Below, one piece after another: positions 37,110 through 47,296 of a stretch of 64,000 nucleotides of DNA. Origin of the DNA: Acetobacter malorum. GTDB taxonomy: Bacteria; Pseudomonadota; Alphaproteobacteria; Acetobacterales; Acetobacteraceae. The notes beneath the pieces are model-generated. The model saw only the letters and a list, made by a program, of their open reading frames with translations, was not told where the DNA came from and did no database searches. The stretch's first letter is position 1. Every line of letters starts with the position of its first letter. The DNA lies in contig NZ_LHZC01000044.1 of the NCBI RefSeq assembly GCF_001580615.1, forward strand, positions 1-64,000, written 5' to 3'. The position numbers were made by a program, and so were the translations under genes.

Positions 37110-38332
37110 TGGCCATTCTTCCCTTCAATACGCTGGATAAGCTTGACCCGAAGGGCAAGCGTATCCTGCTGAGAGCCGATCTGAACGTCCCCATGCAGGA
37201 CGGAAAGATTTCGGACATGACGCGCATTGAGCGCATTGTGCCCACCATCCGGGAACTGGCGGACAAAGGCGGGCGCGTGATTGTGCTCAGCCATTTTGAC
37301 CGCCCCAAGGGCAAGGTTGTGCCCGGCCTGTCTCTGGAGCCCATGGCCAAGGCTCTGGCCACGGCACTGGGTAAGCCGGTCAGCTTCATGCATGACTGTA
37401 TCGGCCCGCAGGCAGAAACCGCAGCCCGCTCCCTGCAGGACGGGGAAGTGCTGCTGCTGGAAAACACCCGCTTCTACCCGGGTGAGGAAGCCAACGCACC
37501 GGATCTGGCCGCCGAACTGGCCAGACTGGGCGATGTGTATGTGAACGACGCGTTCTCCGCAGCGCACCGGGCTCATGCCTCTACCGCTGGTGTGGCCGAA
37601 CATCTGCCGTCCTACGCCGGGCGCCTGATGGAAGCGGAACTTTCCGCGCTGGATGCCGCTCTTGAAAACCCTGAGCATCCGGTTGGCGCGATTGTGGGCG
37701 GGGCGAAAGTCTCCACCAAACTCGCCTTGCTGGAAAACATGCTGGAGCGCGTAGATGTTCTGGTTGTGGGGGGGGCCATGGCCAACACCTTCCTTGCGGC
37801 CAAAGGGCTGAGCGTCGGCAAGTCGCTCAAGGAAGAGGATATGCTGGACACCGCCCGGCAGATCATCGCCAAGGCGCAGGAAAAGAACTGCGATCTGGTT
37901 CTGCCGGTGGATGTTGTTCTCTCTGAGGACTTCATGGCCGGTGCGCCCACGCTGGTCGCCCCCGTGACGGAAATTCCCGACGGCTGGATGGCGCTGGATG
38001 TGGGGCCGGAAACGGTTGCGCTGCTGAAGGCGAAACTGGCTGGCCTGAAAACACTGGTGTGGAACGGCCCTCTGGGTGTGTTCGAACTCCCGCCGTTTGA
38101 TGAAGGCACCAATGCCGTCGCACAGGAAGCTGCTCGCCTGACCAAGGCTGGCAGCCTGAAAACCATTGCCGGAGGGGGGGACACTGTTTCCGCCCTGCGT
38201 CACGCCGGTGTGCTGCATGACATGACATATGTCTCCACCGCAGGCGGCGCTTTTCTGGAATGGCTGGAAGGCAAGGTTCTGCCGGGCCTGACAGCACTCA
38301 GCTCTACGCTGGAACGGACCATTCCCATCTGA
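37109..38332 (+). CDS. pgk: Phosphoglycerate kinase
   Basis: Transfers phosphate from 1,3-bisphosphoglycerate to ADP. The 407-residue protein has [44 protein letters not shown] and the C-terminal GGGDTVSAL hinge and nucleotide region. ATG 37109 overlaps the gap stop by one base. Confidence 0.96.
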   Translation: MAILPFNTLDKLDPKGKRILLRADLNVPMQDGKISDMTRIERIVPTIRELADKGGRVIVLSHFDRPKGKVVPGLSLEPMAKALATALGKPVSFMHDCIGPQAETAARSLQDGEVLLLENTRFYPGEEANAPDLAAELARLGDVYVNDAFSAAHRAHASTAGVAEHLPSYAGRLMEAELSALDAALENPEHPVGAIVGGAKVSTKLALLENMLERVDVLVVGGAMANTFLAAKGLSVGKSLKEEDMLDTARQIIAKAQEKNCDLVLPVDVVLSEDFMAGAPTLVAPVTEIPDGWMALDVGPETVALLKAKLAGLKTLVWNGPLGVFELPPFDEGTNAVAQEAARLTKAGSLKTIAGGGDTVSALRHAGVLHDMTYVSTAGGAFLEWLEGKVLPGLTALSSTLERTIPI

Positions 38333-38375
38333 AAAATACTCTGATTTCAGAGAGTTTTTCAGAGAAGACAGAACG

Positions 38376-38406
38376 CGCCGGAGGTCTCAGACCTCCGGCG
38401 TTTTTT
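38376..38406 (+). terminator. Terminator after gap-pgk
   Basis: Near-perfect stem CGCCGGAGGT / ACCTCCGGCG with a 5-base loop and T6 on the plus strand. The coding end of the convergent DMT transporter gene lies inside the stem (stop at 38387-38389). Confidence 0.9.
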
Positions 38407-39334
38407 GTGGGACTACCGGAGGTCTTACACGCCCCAGCGTATTCATCAGCCCGACACCGGCCAGAATAATGGCTCCCCCCACCAGCATACGCAGGCTAGG
38501 CACTTCGGCGGTGATCAAAAACGCCAGCAGCAAAGTCGCGGGGGAAAGCAGGTAGATAAAGCCGGAAGAGCGCGCAACGCCAATCCTGCCCACAACATGC
38601 GCCCATGCCGCATAGCCCAGAATGGCCGGAAACACCGCAAGCTGCACCACCAGAATCCAGCCGGTAACAGGAGCAGTCTGCAAGCTCTGCACCGCCTGCG
38701 GCAGCCAGGGGATGAGCAACACAGCGCCAATAATCAGCACGTAGGCGGTTGTCGCCAAAGCCCCATACACCGCCACAAGTTTTTTCTGCACAGCGTTATA
38801 GACTGCGGCAGAAAAGGCGGCCCCCAGCACATCTGCCGCGCCGGAGCCAAACGTCAGCCCACCCGGTTGCCCCTGCGCCACCAGCACAACACCACAGAAG
38901 CTGACCAGTGAGCCAACCCAGCCCCAGACGGACAGCCGCTCTCCCATCACGCTAACAGCAAGAAGGGCCGCGATCAGCGGAGAAAAACTGATCAACAGGC
39001 TGGCCGCCCCGGCGGAAACCGTCTGCTCCCCCAGATTGAACAGGATATTATAAAGGGAAATGCCAATCGCCCCGCACACCACAAAGCGCGGCAGGTCCTG
39101 CACACGCGGCAACCGGGGGCGCGTCCAGCCAACCCAGACCAACGCAATAACCGCCGCTAACGCATAGCGCACGGCTGCCAGCGGGATAGGGGGGAGAACC
39201 TGCAACGCCAGACGCACCACAGGATAGGCGCTGGCCCACGATAAAATGGCCAGAGCCGCTGCAAAAACAGGCACAGGCGGATGGGATGCAGGCAACGAAT
39301 GAACCGGAGCGGCCGGAGCAGGCTGTGCATCCAT
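38387..39334 (-). CDS. EamA/DMT-superfamily transporter
   Basis: Inner-membrane protein of 315 residues with about ten hydrophobic segments in two EamA repeats, each beginning with features like ILSWASAYPVVRLAL and AVRYALAA, typical of metabolite exporters of the drug/metabolite transporter superfamily. Substrate not predictable. It follows the phosphatase gene by 7 bases, so the two form an operon. Its stop codon lies inside the pgk terminator stem. Confidence 0.88.
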   Translation of the reverse strand: MDAQPAPAAPVHSLPASHPPVPVFAAALAILSWASAYPVVRLALQVLPPIPLAAVRYALAAVIALVWVGWTRPRLPRVQDLPRFVVCGAIGISLYNILFNLGEQTVSAGAASLLISFSPLIAALLAVSVMGERLSVWGWVGSLVSFCGVVLVAQGQPGGLTFGSGAADVLGAAFSAAVYNAVQKKLVAVYGALATTAYVLIIGAVLLIPWLPQAVQSLQTAPVTGWILVVQLAVFPAILGYAAWAHVVGRIGVARSSGFIYLLSPATLLLAFLITAEVPSLRMLVGGAIILAGVGLMNTLGRVRPPVVPQKTPEV

Positions 39335-39341
39335 GGGGCTG

Positions 39342-40004
39342 TTACTCTCTGCGTAAAACCTGATCTGTCATGAAAGAGGCAATTTTTCCGGCCACAAAGT
39401 CCCGCTTCAGCGCCGCTTCATCATACTCATCGCGCACCCAGTCCAGAAACGGAATGCGCCCTTCGGCCTCAGCCTGATATCGCAGGAAAAACGCATCCAG
39501 AATGCCAGTGCGGGACTGGCGAAAATGCCCATACCGCCAGGACAGTTCCTTGAGCGCCCGCTCTGCCGTGCCGCCTTCAAACAGGATCACCAGCCCGGAT
39601 GCCAGACCAGCCCGGTCCGCCCCGGATTTGCAATGCATCAGCATCGGGAAGGCAATCTGCTGATACAAACCGGCAAAACGCAAAATACGGTCCCGATGCG
39701 GTGCGCCCCGGCTTTCAAACGCCATATCCACATGCGCCAGCCCAAGCCGGGCGGCAGCGTTGCGGGAGAGCGCATCGGACCCGCATTTCCGGTGCCCACG
39801 CAAATTGACCAGCGTGCGCAGGTTAAAACGCCGCATGGCCCATTTCAGCCGCGCCGGGGTTGGATGGTTGCAGCGGTAAACCTTGCCCGGTACTACGGCG
39901 TGAAAATTGGTCCAGACCAGCCGGAAAATGGCGTGGTCCACAAACAAACTGTCTGTCCATGCCCGCGTACGACCGGCAACGGAGGAAAGATGGCCGTCAA
40001 ACAC
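39342..40004 (-). CDS. Dual-specificity / tyrosine phosphatase-like protein
   Basis: A 220-residue protein with the cysteine phosphatase signature HCKSGADRAG (Cys125, Arg131) and upstream NLRG and YRCNHPTP segments typical of bacterial DSP-type phosphatases. It starts at GTG 40004 with GGGAG six bases upstream. The partner substrate is unknown. Linkage to the DMT transporter gene suggests co-expression. Confidence 0.85.
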   Translation of the reverse strand: MFDGHLSSVAGRTRAWTDSLFVDHAIFRLVWTNFHAVVPGKVYRCNHPTPARLKWAMRRFNLRTLVNLRGHRKCGSDALSRNAAARLGLAHVDMAFESRGAPHRDRILRFAGLYQQIAFPMLMHCKSGADRAGLASGLVILFEGGTAERALKELSWRYGHFRQSRTGILDAFFLRYQAEAEGRIPFLDWVRDEYDEAALKRDFVAGKIASFMTDQVLRRE

Positions 40005-40085
40005 GAACTGCTCCCGTTCTCATAGAAAGGACTGGTGTCTCACCCTGCTTCCTCAGCGTCAATCTTTTCAACAGATGCCGCAGCG

Positions 40086-40598
40086 TCAGGGTCGGGGTCG
40101 GGTATCCAGCTTCAGGCAGAAAAATGTCAGATCCAGCCAGCGCCCAAATTTGCAGCCAACCTCTTTCATCACGCCTGTGGCTTCAAACCCAAGCTGCTGA
40201 TGCAGCGCAACAGATCCAGCATTGTCCGCATCAATCCCGGCCACCATCACATGCTTTCCGTGCGTGCGGGCCTGCTCGATCAGCGCTTTCATCAAGGTCA
40301 GCCCCACGCCCTGCCGCTGAGCGTCAGGATGCACATAAACGGAATGTTCCACCGTATGCCGGTAGCCATCCCACGCCCGCCAGGGCCCAAAGGTGGCGTA
40401 CCCCGCCACCGCTCCGTCCGGCGAGACAGCCACCAGCACCGGATACCCGGCCTGCTGGCGCTCGCGCAGCCACGCCCGACGGTTGGCCTCATCAACGACC
40501 GTCTCGTTCCAGATCGCCGTCGTATGCAACACGGCATGGTTATAAATGCTGGTAATCCGGGGGATATCTTCCGGGCAGGCGTCACGAAGCATCATCAT
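40086..40598 (-). CDS. GNAT acetyltransferase of the phosphinothricin/methionine-sulfone type
   Basis: A 170-residue acetyltransferase. The DIPRITSIYNHAVLHTTAIWNE N-terminus, VAGYATFGPWRAWDGYRHTVEHSVYVHP and RQGVGLTLMKALIEQA resemble Pat/MddA proteins, which acetylate phosphinothricin or methionine sulfone/sulfoximine. Three ATG codons in a row mark the start. In the host it probably handles toxic amino acid analogues. Substrate is inferred from family only. Confidence 0.83.
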   Translation of the reverse strand: MMMLRDACPEDIPRITSIYNHAVLHTTAIWNETVVDEANRRAWLRERQQAGYPVLVAVSPDGAVAGYATFGPWRAWDGYRHTVEHSVYVHPDAQRQGVGLTLMKALIEQARTHGKHVMVAGIDADNAGSVALHQQLGFEATGVMKEVGCKFGRWLDLTFFCLKLDTRPRP

Positions 40599-40649
40599 CC
40601 GTCTTTTATGCGGGATGCTTCGTGCGCAAGGCAAACCGAAACGGTTATT

Positions 40650-42152
40650 TTACAGGCCAGACTGAGTTACTGATTCAGTCGGCTGCCGAAGCTTGTAGAG
40701 CGATAAAGAGAATTTATTCGGTTTGTTTTTATGACTATGCCGGACATTCACCGCATACGTCAGGGTGTAATGGTCCTGCAGCCACTGGCAAACAGGGACT
40801 TCCACCTCATGTCTTTCGCAGCCCATATAAGGAGCCACCACATATGAGGGATGCTGCTGGAGGTCCTGCATATAACGCTTCCAGGCGTTCTGCCGGAAGA
40901 AAATGTCGATGTGATCACTGAACAGATACACATCAAACGGCTTTAAATCAGACAAATAGAAAACAGCGTGAAAGGTTCTGATATCCAGAACTTTGGCATG
41001 CCCAACCTGCCGGGCAATTTGCGCATAATCCACGCGCGACGTGTAGAGGGCGACACTGACATTCCTCTTCACCTCTGTCCCCATGAAAAACACAGAAGAG
41101 ACCCAAAGAGGCATAAGAGCAAGACGAGGAGGCAATGCACCTTCCCGGAACAAAATTACCAGCATGAGTGTGGCGGGCGCAAAACAGAGAATGAAATAGT
41201 GCTGGTATGGATGGCCGGATAGCAAAGTTGCCGGAAACGATGAGGCAAACCACACAGGCAAAATCATGCTGCGGCGTGAGGCTTCATCCGCCAGATTGAC
41301 CGGAAAACGCCTGATCCATCCAAGCAGAATGGGCAGCATCAACCCGAGATAAACCATCATCCAGAAGACGCACTGCAAGCGGTCTGATAGCGCGCCACTA
41401 TACTGGTGCAGAAAACTTCTCTGCATGGAAAAATAAGTCTGCAACGCGCCATGTCCGACAATCAGATAGGGCGAAAACAGAACGACCAGACCGACGATAA
41501 CTCCCAGAAAAACCATCACACACCGGGAAAGACGGAACCAGCCGGGAGAAAGCAGGAGCAGAGCCTCAGGCCCCAGAAGGCACACGCCTGCCAGATAATT
41601 CACATTGACGGCCAGAGCAGAAAGACAGCCTGCCAGAAAAAACAGGCTCCCTTTGGCTGTCTCTATTCCTTTGAGCATCAACGCCAGAATCAGCGCTTCG
41701 CTTACCGCCAGAACAAGCTCCGTATTGCCGGACAGGACATCAAAAATCGCGCCGCATACAATCAGAATGACAAAAGCAAGACCGCGATTAAAAGCCCCGA
41801 ACACCCGCCCGATGGTGACAAAAGCCCCACTTAACAGCACCGCCAGAAGCGTAAATTTCCCCGGGACAAAAGGCGCAAGCCTGTCCCAAAGTCCATAGAA
41901 CAGATAAACGCCGAAGGGTTTGTGATCAAACGCATAGTTGTAAGGCAGAATATGGTCTCGGAGCAGACCACGGCCAATCAGCACGTAATAAGCAGGATCG
42001 CCATCCGAAAAGGGGATGACGCAATAACTCAACACATACACCACAACAAGGCTGATCAGGAGGTATTTCAATCCTGCTGCAAGCCTTGGAGAAACTGTTT
42101 TGGGCATAATCTCTGAGAAAAACAGACTGCTCCTGCTATCTCTCTCTTGCAC
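40650..42152 (-). CDS. GT-C fold membrane glycosyltransferase-like protein
   Basis: Integral membrane protein of 500 residues with about ten hydrophobic helices. The first periplasmic loop reads DGDPAYYVLIGRGLL ... LPYNYAFDHKPFGVYLFY, which resembles the acidic catalytic loop of GT39/GT83-type polyprenyl-phosphate-sugar transferases. It would add a sugar to lipid, protein or polysaccharide outside the membrane. GTG 42152 has AAGGAAG five bases upstream. The gene and its upstream region are more AT-rich than neighbours, which may indicate transfer. Confidence 0.72.
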   Translation of the reverse strand: MQERDSRSSLFFSEIMPKTVSPRLAAGLKYLLISLVVVYVLSYCVIPFSDGDPAYYVLIGRGLLRDHILPYNYAFDHKPFGVYLFYGLWDRLAPFVPGKFTLLAVLLSGAFVTIGRVFGAFNRGLAFVILIVCGAIFDVLSGNTELVLAVSEALILALMLKGIETAKGSLFFLAGCLSALAVNVNYLAGVCLLGPEALLLLSPGWFRLSRCVMVFLGVIVGLVVLFSPYLIVGHGALQTYFSMQRSFLHQYSGALSDRLQCVFWMMVYLGLMLPILLGWIRRFPVNLADEASRRSMILPVWFASSFPATLLSGHPYQHYFILCFAPATLMLVILFREGALPPRLALMPLWVSSVFFMGTEVKRNVSVALYTSRVDYAQIARQVGHAKVLDIRTFHAVFYLSDLKPFDVYLFSDHIDIFFRQNAWKRYMQDLQQHPSYVVAPYMGCERHEVEVPVCQWLQDHYTLTYAVNVRHSHKNKPNKFSLSLYKLRQPTESVTQSGL

Positions 42153-42300
42153 ACTGACTTCCTTATGTTTTGAGACTATTGTTTAAATATAATCTCAACG
42201 ATCAATTTTTATGCATTTTTAAATGCGAATGTCTGAAGTAACCTATTTTCAGAACCAGTCATAACAGTTCTTTTTTAAAGGCATTTTTAACTTTAAAACG
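42153..42300 (-). promoter_or_regulatory. AT-rich upstream region of the GT-C gene with a palindrome
   Basis: Strongly AT-rich. Contains a perfect 6-base inverted repeat GCATTT-TT-AAATGC at 42213-42226, a possible operator about 60 bases before the start codon. I could not assign a -35/-10 pair with confidence. Confidence 0.4.
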
Positions 42301-42336
42301 AAAAAACCCGGTGCGCCTGCATGACGCACCGGGTTT
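42301..42336 (-). terminator. Terminator of the sdh operon
   Basis: Stem AAACCCGGTGCG / CGCACCGGGTTT with a 9-base loop. On the minus strand it is followed by a T-run, about 65 bases after the sdhB stop. Confidence 0.88.
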
Positions 42337-42401
42337 CTCTCGTCTTTACACACCCTTTACGGGCCAGAAAACCAAGGACTACTCAGACTAAAGAGTGGTT
42401 C

Positions 42402-43184
42402 TCAGGCTTTCCGTTCAATCTGCAGCTCTTTAATCCGGCCAATCGCCTTGGCAGGGTTCAGGCCTTTGGGGCAGGTCTGCGTGCAGTTCATAATGGTACG
42501 GCAGGCATAGAGCTTGAAGGTATCTTCCAGCCCATCCAGCCGGTCACCCGTATGCTCATCACGGCTGTCCGCAATCCAGCGATACGCTGCCAGCAGCACA
42601 GCTGGCCCCAGATACTTATCACCGTTCCACCAGTAAGACGGGCAGGAGGTTGTGCAGCAGAAGCACAGAATGCACTCCCACATGCCATCCAGCTTGGCGC
42701 GTTCTTCAATGCTCTGCTTACGCTCGGCATCCGGCGGCGGCGCACTGTCTGACTGCAACCACGGGTTAATCGCCCGCAGCTGCGCATAGGCACCATCCAG
42801 GTTCGAGACCAGATCCTTGACAATCGGCATGTGCGGCAGCGGATAGATGCGCACATCGCCCTTGATGTCTTTAATCGGCTTAAGACACGCCAGCGTGTTT
42901 TCACCGTCAATGTTCATCGCGCAGGAGCCGCAAATCCCTTCACGGCAAGACCTGCGGAATGTCAGCGTCGGGTCCACATCATTCTTGATATGGATAATGG
43001 CGTCTAGCACCATCGGCCCGATAGCATCCAGATCCACTTCATAGGAATCCACTACCGGATTTCTGTCATCATCCGGCGTCCAGCGATAAACCCTGAACGT
43101 CCTGACGTTTTTAGCCCCGGCTGGCGCGGGATAGGTTTTGCCTTTCCCGATCTCGCTGTTGCGCGGCAGTCTGAGTTCGACCAT
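42402..43184 (-). CDS. sdhB: Succinate dehydrogenase iron-sulfur subunit
   Basis: Carries the three Fe-S centres that pass electrons from FAD to quinone. The 260-residue protein has the 2Fe-2S ligands (CREGICGSC ... C), a [11 protein letters not shown] cluster and [22 protein letters not shown]. Last gene of sdhCDAB, 36 bases after sdhA. Confidence 0.96.
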   Translation of the reverse strand: MVELRLPRNSEIGKGKTYPAPAGAKNVRTFRVYRWTPDDDRNPVVDSYEVDLDAIGPMVLDAIIHIKNDVDPTLTFRRSCREGICGSCAMNIDGENTLACLKPIKDIKGDVRIYPLPHMPIVKDLVSNLDGAYAQLRAINPWLQSDSAPPPDAERKQSIEERAKLDGMWECILCFCCTTSCPSYWWNGDKYLGPAVLLAAYRWIADSRDEHTGDRLDGLEDTFKLYACRTIMNCTQTCPKGLNPAKAIGRIKELQIERKA

Positions 43185-43220
43185 GTTCGCCTCCCTTTTT
43201 CGCCCGTTCTTCCCGTCGGC

Positions 43221-45032
43221 TCAGTAAACGCGCTCTTTGGGTGGGAAGACCTGAACGTCATCCGTCAGGGTCTTCAAATGCACCGGACGATAGGTCAGCT
43301 TGATGCCGCCCTTTTCATCCAGCCAGGAAACGGAGTGCTTCATCCACTCCTTGTCATCGCGTTTGGGGAAATCATCCCGGGCATGCGCGCCGCGGCTTTC
43401 ATGCCGGGCAAGCCCGCTTTCCAGCGTAGCCGTTGCATTGGCCAGAAGGTTTTCAAATTCCAGCGCTTCCATCAGGTCACTGTTCCAGATCAGTGACGAG
43501 TCAGAGACGGAAATATCCCCGAGGTCGTCCCAGATCTGGTGAATTTTATCAACACCTTCCTGCAGGCTTTCCTGTGTGCGGAAAACGGCTGCATGCGTCT
43601 GCATGTCGCGCTGCAAACGGTCCCGCATGGCGGAGACTTTCGTGCCGCCCTTGGCGTAACGCAGCTTGTCCAGACGATCGAGCGCTGCATCCCCGGCACC
43701 CGGCGGCAGCGGTCTGATGAAGTCGCTCGGTTTAACAATTTCCGCAGCCCGTTTGGACGCAGCGCGACCAAACACAATCAAATCCAGCAGGGAGTTCGTG
43801 CCCAGACGGTTCGCACCATGCACGGACACACACGCAGCCTCACCCACAGCCATCAGGCCGGGGACAACGGCATCCGGGTTCTCCGGCGTCGGGCGAATGA
43901 CTTCACCATGAATATTGGTCGGAATCCCGCCCATATTATAATGCACCGTCGGCAGAACCGGCACCGGCTCCTTGGTGACATCCACGCCGGCAAAAATACG
44001 CGCTGTTTCCAGAATACCCGGCAAACGCTGGTGCAGAAGGTCAGACCCCAGATGCTCAAGATGCATCATGATATGGTCTTTCTTCGGACCGCAGCCACGG
44101 CCTTCCTTGATCTCGATCGTCATGGCGCGGGAGACCACGTCACGCGAGGCAAGATCCTTCGCCGTCGGCGCATAACGCTCCATAAAGCGCTCGCCTTCAG
44201 AATTGGTCAGATACCCGCCTTCACCACGGCAGCCTTCCGTCAGCAGGCAGCCAGCCGGATAAATACCTGTCGGGTGGAACTGCACAAATTCCATATCCTG
44301 CGTCGGCAGACCGGCGCGCATGGCCATGGCATTGCCATCACCCGTGCAGGTATGGGCCGAGGTGCAGGACTGATAGGCACGGCCATAACCACCAGTTGCC
44401 AGCACGACCATCTTCGCATTGAAGCGATGGATCGTGCCGTCATCCTGACACCAGGCCATAACGCCACGACATTCGCCTTTATCGTCCATAATCAGGTCAA
44501 TGGCGAAGTATTCGACAAAGAATTCGACGTTATGCTTCAGGCACTGCTGATACAGCGTGTGCAGAATGGCATGGCCTGTCCGGTCAGCCGCAGCGCAGGC
44601 ACGGGGCACAGGGGCCTTGCCGTATTCGCTCATATGGCCGCCAAAGGGGCGCTGATAGATCTTGCCATCTTCCGTGCGGGAGAACGGCACACCGAAATGT
44701 TCCAGTTCCTGCACGGCGGGCACGGCCTCGCGGCACATGAATTCAATGGCGTCCTGATCACCCAGCCAGTCTGACCCTTTTACGGTGTCATACATATGCC
44801 AGCGCCAGTTATCCTCGGCCATGTTCCCCAAAGAGGCCCCGATACCGCCCTGAGCGGCCACCGTGTGGCTTCGTGTGGGGAAAACCTTGGTCACGCAGGC
44901 AGTTTTGAGGCCTGCAGCCCCCATGCCCAGCGTGGCGCGCAGGCCGGAACCGCCTGCTCCAACAACCACGACATCATAAGCGTGGTCGACAATCCGGTAA
45001 GCTCCCCGGGACGGAGAGGTATTGGCATTCAT
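43221..45032 (-). CDS. sdhA: Succinate dehydrogenase flavoprotein subunit
   Basis: Oxidises succinate to fumarate. The 603-residue protein has the FAD-binding [14 protein letters not shown], the covalent-FAD His in [10 protein letters not shown], the substrate-site [15 protein letters not shown] and [13 protein letters not shown]. 98 bases separate it from sdhD upstream. Confidence 0.97.
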   Translation of the reverse strand: MNANTSPSRGAYRIVDHAYDVVVVGAGGSGLRATLGMGAAGLKTACVTKVFPTRSHTVAAQGGIGASLGNMAEDNWRWHMYDTVKGSDWLGDQDAIEFMCREAVPAVQELEHFGVPFSRTEDGKIYQRPFGGHMSEYGKAPVPRACAAADRTGHAILHTLYQQCLKHNVEFFVEYFAIDLIMDDKGECRGVMAWCQDDGTIHRFNAKMVVLATGGYGRAYQSCTSAHTCTGDGNAMAMRAGLPTQDMEFVQFHPTGIYPAGCLLTEGCRGEGGYLTNSEGERFMERYAPTAKDLASRDVVSRAMTIEIKEGRGCGPKKDHIMMHLEHLGSDLLHQRLPGILETARIFAGVDVTKEPVPVLPTVHYNMGGIPTNIHGEVIRPTPENPDAVVPGLMAVGEAACVSVHGANRLGTNSLLDLIVFGRAASKRAAEIVKPSDFIRPLPPGAGDAALDRLDKLRYAKGGTKVSAMRDRLQRDMQTHAAVFRTQESLQEGVDKIHQIWDDLGDISVSDSSLIWNSDLMEALEFENLLANATATLESGLARHESRGAHARDDFPKRDDKEWMKHSVSWLDEKGGIKLTYRPVHLKTLTDDVQVFPPKERVY

Positions 45033-45130
45033 CGTGACGGCGCTCCCATGTGCGTTCGGCCTGTCATGTCTTCAGATTTCGTGCCGCCGCGACATGTGGC
45101 GCAAACAGGCGGCACAGCGTTCAGGTCTGG

Positions 45131-45544
45131 TCAGGACCGCCGGCTACCGGCAGCCACAAGCTTGATTACGGCAAACACGCCCAGAAGCCCCAGCAGGGAG
45201 GTGACGAGCTTGACCAGAATACGGGTCGGCAGATGCGCCTTGCCGTGAACGTAGTCATCCACAATCACCTGCAGGCCGAGCTGCGCGTGGTAGAAAGTCG
45301 TGATGATCAGCGCGGTCAGCATGGTGGCGTTCACCGGCTTGCCGCCCCACTTCACAACCTCTGCATGGTCTGTGCCGCCAAGGCGGAACATCTGGACAAT
45401 AAACCATGTTGAAAGCGGCAGAAGAGACGCCGCCGTCACGCGCTCGGCCCACCAGTGCGCCGTGCCGGAGCCACCGGCCCCAAGTCCACGGGCACGGCTC
45501 AGCTGTGAGCGCATGACCTCAATATGAGGAGCGGAATCAGTCAT
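45131..45544 (-). CDS. sdhD: Succinate dehydrogenase membrane anchor subunit D
   Basis: Membrane anchor that helps bind haem b and quinone. The 137-residue protein has three hydrophobic segments and the typical TTFYHAQLGLQVIVDDYVH motif (haem His and the Asp-Tyr pair near the quinone site). ATG 45544 follows the sdhC stop by one base. Confidence 0.9.
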   Translation of the reverse strand: MTDSAPHIEVMRSQLSRARGLGAGGSGTAHWWAERVTAASLLPLSTWFIVQMFRLGGTDHAEVVKWGGKPVNATMLTALIITTFYHAQLGLQVIVDDYVHGKAHLPTRILVKLVTSLLGLLGVFAVIKLVAAGSRRS

Positions 45545-45545
45545 A

Positions 45546-46019
45546 TCAGGATGCCTTTCCTGCTTTGGCCAGAGCGCGCGCCCGTTTGGCGGCAACGCCC
45601 AGAAGGCCCGCGGCCAGCACAGTGCTGACACCAGCGGTCACACCCACGGCAACCGGGCCATCCTTGTTCAGCTCTTCCTTGTCATAGCGCTTGCCGCTAT
45701 CCCAGATCAGATGCCGGATGCCGCCCACCGTGTGATACACAACGGACGCCAGCCACCCCACCAGCAGCAATTGCCCTGCGGGGTTGCCTGTCACCTTGCG
45801 CGCTGTAGCAAACGCTTTCGGTCCCTTGGCTGCAGCAGCCAGCCAGAACACGCCCAGAGCAGCGCCGCCGGTTGCGGCAACGCCCGTCAGGCGGTTCGAA
45901 ATTGAAAGAACCATGGACAGGCGATAGCGGTAAATTTGCAGATGCGGCGACATAGGCCGCTGAATGAGTCTGCCGTCACTTCGGGTCCCTACGTAGAGGG
46001 CCTTGCGGATATCCTGCAT
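45546..46019 (-). CDS. sdhC: Succinate dehydrogenase cytochrome b556 subunit
   Basis: Second membrane anchor, 157 residues, three hydrophobic segments. It has RPMSPHLQIYRY and the haem ligand region YHTVGGIRHLIWD. The usual SIxHRxTG motif reads SISNRLTG (Asn42 in place of His). It is the first gene of the operon; the promoter should be in the 140-base gap after asd. Confidence 0.92.
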   Translation of the reverse strand: MQDIRKALYVGTRSDGRLIQRPMSPHLQIYRYRLSMVLSISNRLTGVAATGGAALGVFWLAAAAKGPKAFATARKVTGNPAGQLLLVGWLASVVYHTVGGIRHLIWDSGKRYDKEELNKDGPVAVGVTAGVSTVLAAGLLGVAAKRARALAKAGKAS

Positions 46020-46159
46020 TGTCAGCCTCGTATCCTGTCCGTCTATCCCTTACACCGGCTCAGACCGGCGTTTCTGCATCGAAATTTGTCCTACGCCCCA
46101 ACCCGCAGACCGGTCAATTCAGCCAGCCAACACGAGCCCGCGAGGCGGGGCAACCTCAC

Positions 46160-47182
46160 TCAGCCGTGTCTGGGCAGGAGGTCCAGGGCAATCATCGTCT
46201 CGGCAATCTGCACTGCGTTCAAAGCCGCACCTTTCCGCAGATTATCGGACACGCACCAGAAGGCGAGGCCGTTGGGAACCGTCGGATCGACACGAAGGCG
46301 TGAGACGTAGGTTGCATCTTCACCCACGCACTCAATCGGAGTCACATAGCCGCCATCTTCGCGCTCATCGCGCAGAATCACGCCTTCTGCTTCACGCAGA
46401 ACTTCACGCGCACGGGCCAGATCCACAGGCTCTGCAAATTCCGCCACAACGGCTTCAGAATGGCCAATAAACACCGGCACGCGGACGCAGGTGGCAATCA
46501 CGGACACGTCGGGGTCGAGAATTTTTCTCGTCTCCACGGCCATTTTCCATTCTTCCTTGGTCGCGCCATCATCCATGAAGCGATCAATCTGCGGAATGCA
46601 GTTAAAGGCAATCTGCTTCTGGAACTGTTCGATCTTCGGCGGGTCAGTCACAAAGCTGCCGCGCGTCTGGGAAAACAGCTCGTCCATCCCGTCTTTGCCC
46701 GCACCGGACACCGCCTGATAGGTGGAGACCACAACGCGCTTGAGCGTAAACAGGTCATGCAGCGGCTTGAGAGCCACAACCATCTGAATGGTCGAGCAGT
46801 TCGGGTTGGCAATAATGTTGCGCTTCATGCGCTTGAGCGCATCCGGGTTTACTTCCGGCACCACCAGCGGCACGTCCGGGTCCATGCGGAAGTGGGAGGT
46901 GTTATCAATCACCACACAGCCCGCTTTGGCGGCAATGGGAGCATATTTGGCCGAGACCTCACCACCCGGGGAGAACAGACCAATATCCCAGCCTTTGAAA
47001 TCAAAGGTTTCAAGATTCCGGACCTTGAGCGTACGGTCCCCAAACGAGATTTCACGCCCGGCAGATCGTGGTGACGCCAGCGCAACAATATCGTCAACGG
47101 GGAACTCCCGCTCGGCCAGTGTCTTTAAAATTTCACGCCCTACTGCTCCGGTGGCGCCTACAACTGCAACCCGATACCCCAT
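46160..47182 (-). CDS. asd: Aspartate-semialdehyde dehydrogenase
   Basis: NADPH-dependent step of the lysine/threonine/methionine and diaminopimelate pathway. The 340-residue protein starts MGYRVAVVGATGAVGREIL (ATG 47182, GGAAG four bases upstream). It has the catalytic Cys in ANPNCSTIQ and the STYQAVSGAG segment. Longer upstream frames would run into the zwf promoter region. It is divergent from zwf with 114 bases between. Confidence 0.95.
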   Translation of the reverse strand: MGYRVAVVGATGAVGREILKTLAEREFPVDDIVALASPRSAGREISFGDRTLKVRNLETFDFKGWDIGLFSPGGEVSAKYAPIAAKAGCVVIDNTSHFRMDPDVPLVVPEVNPDALKRMKRNIIANPNCSTIQMVVALKPLHDLFTLKRVVVSTYQAVSGAGKDGMDELFSQTRGSFVTDPPKIEQFQKQIAFNCIPQIDRFMDDGATKEEWKMAVETRKILDPDVSVIATCVRVPVFIGHSEAVVAEFAEPVDLARAREVLREAEGVILRDEREDGGYVTPIECVGEDATYVSRLRVDPTVPNGLAFWCVSDNLRKGAALNAVQIAETMIALDLLPRHG

Positions 47183-47296
47183 AACTCTTCCCTTACTCAT
47201 TCCTGCCAAAGCCTGACCGGGCAGGAAACCTAGACCAAACCGGGTAAAAATGGAATTGCGGAGCATGCCCTTCCGTCGTGCAAGGATAAATGAAAA

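Noticed and set aside
36641-38218. Minus-strand open frame of 525 codons
   Set aside because: Antisense to gap and pgk, both clearly real and with all motifs.
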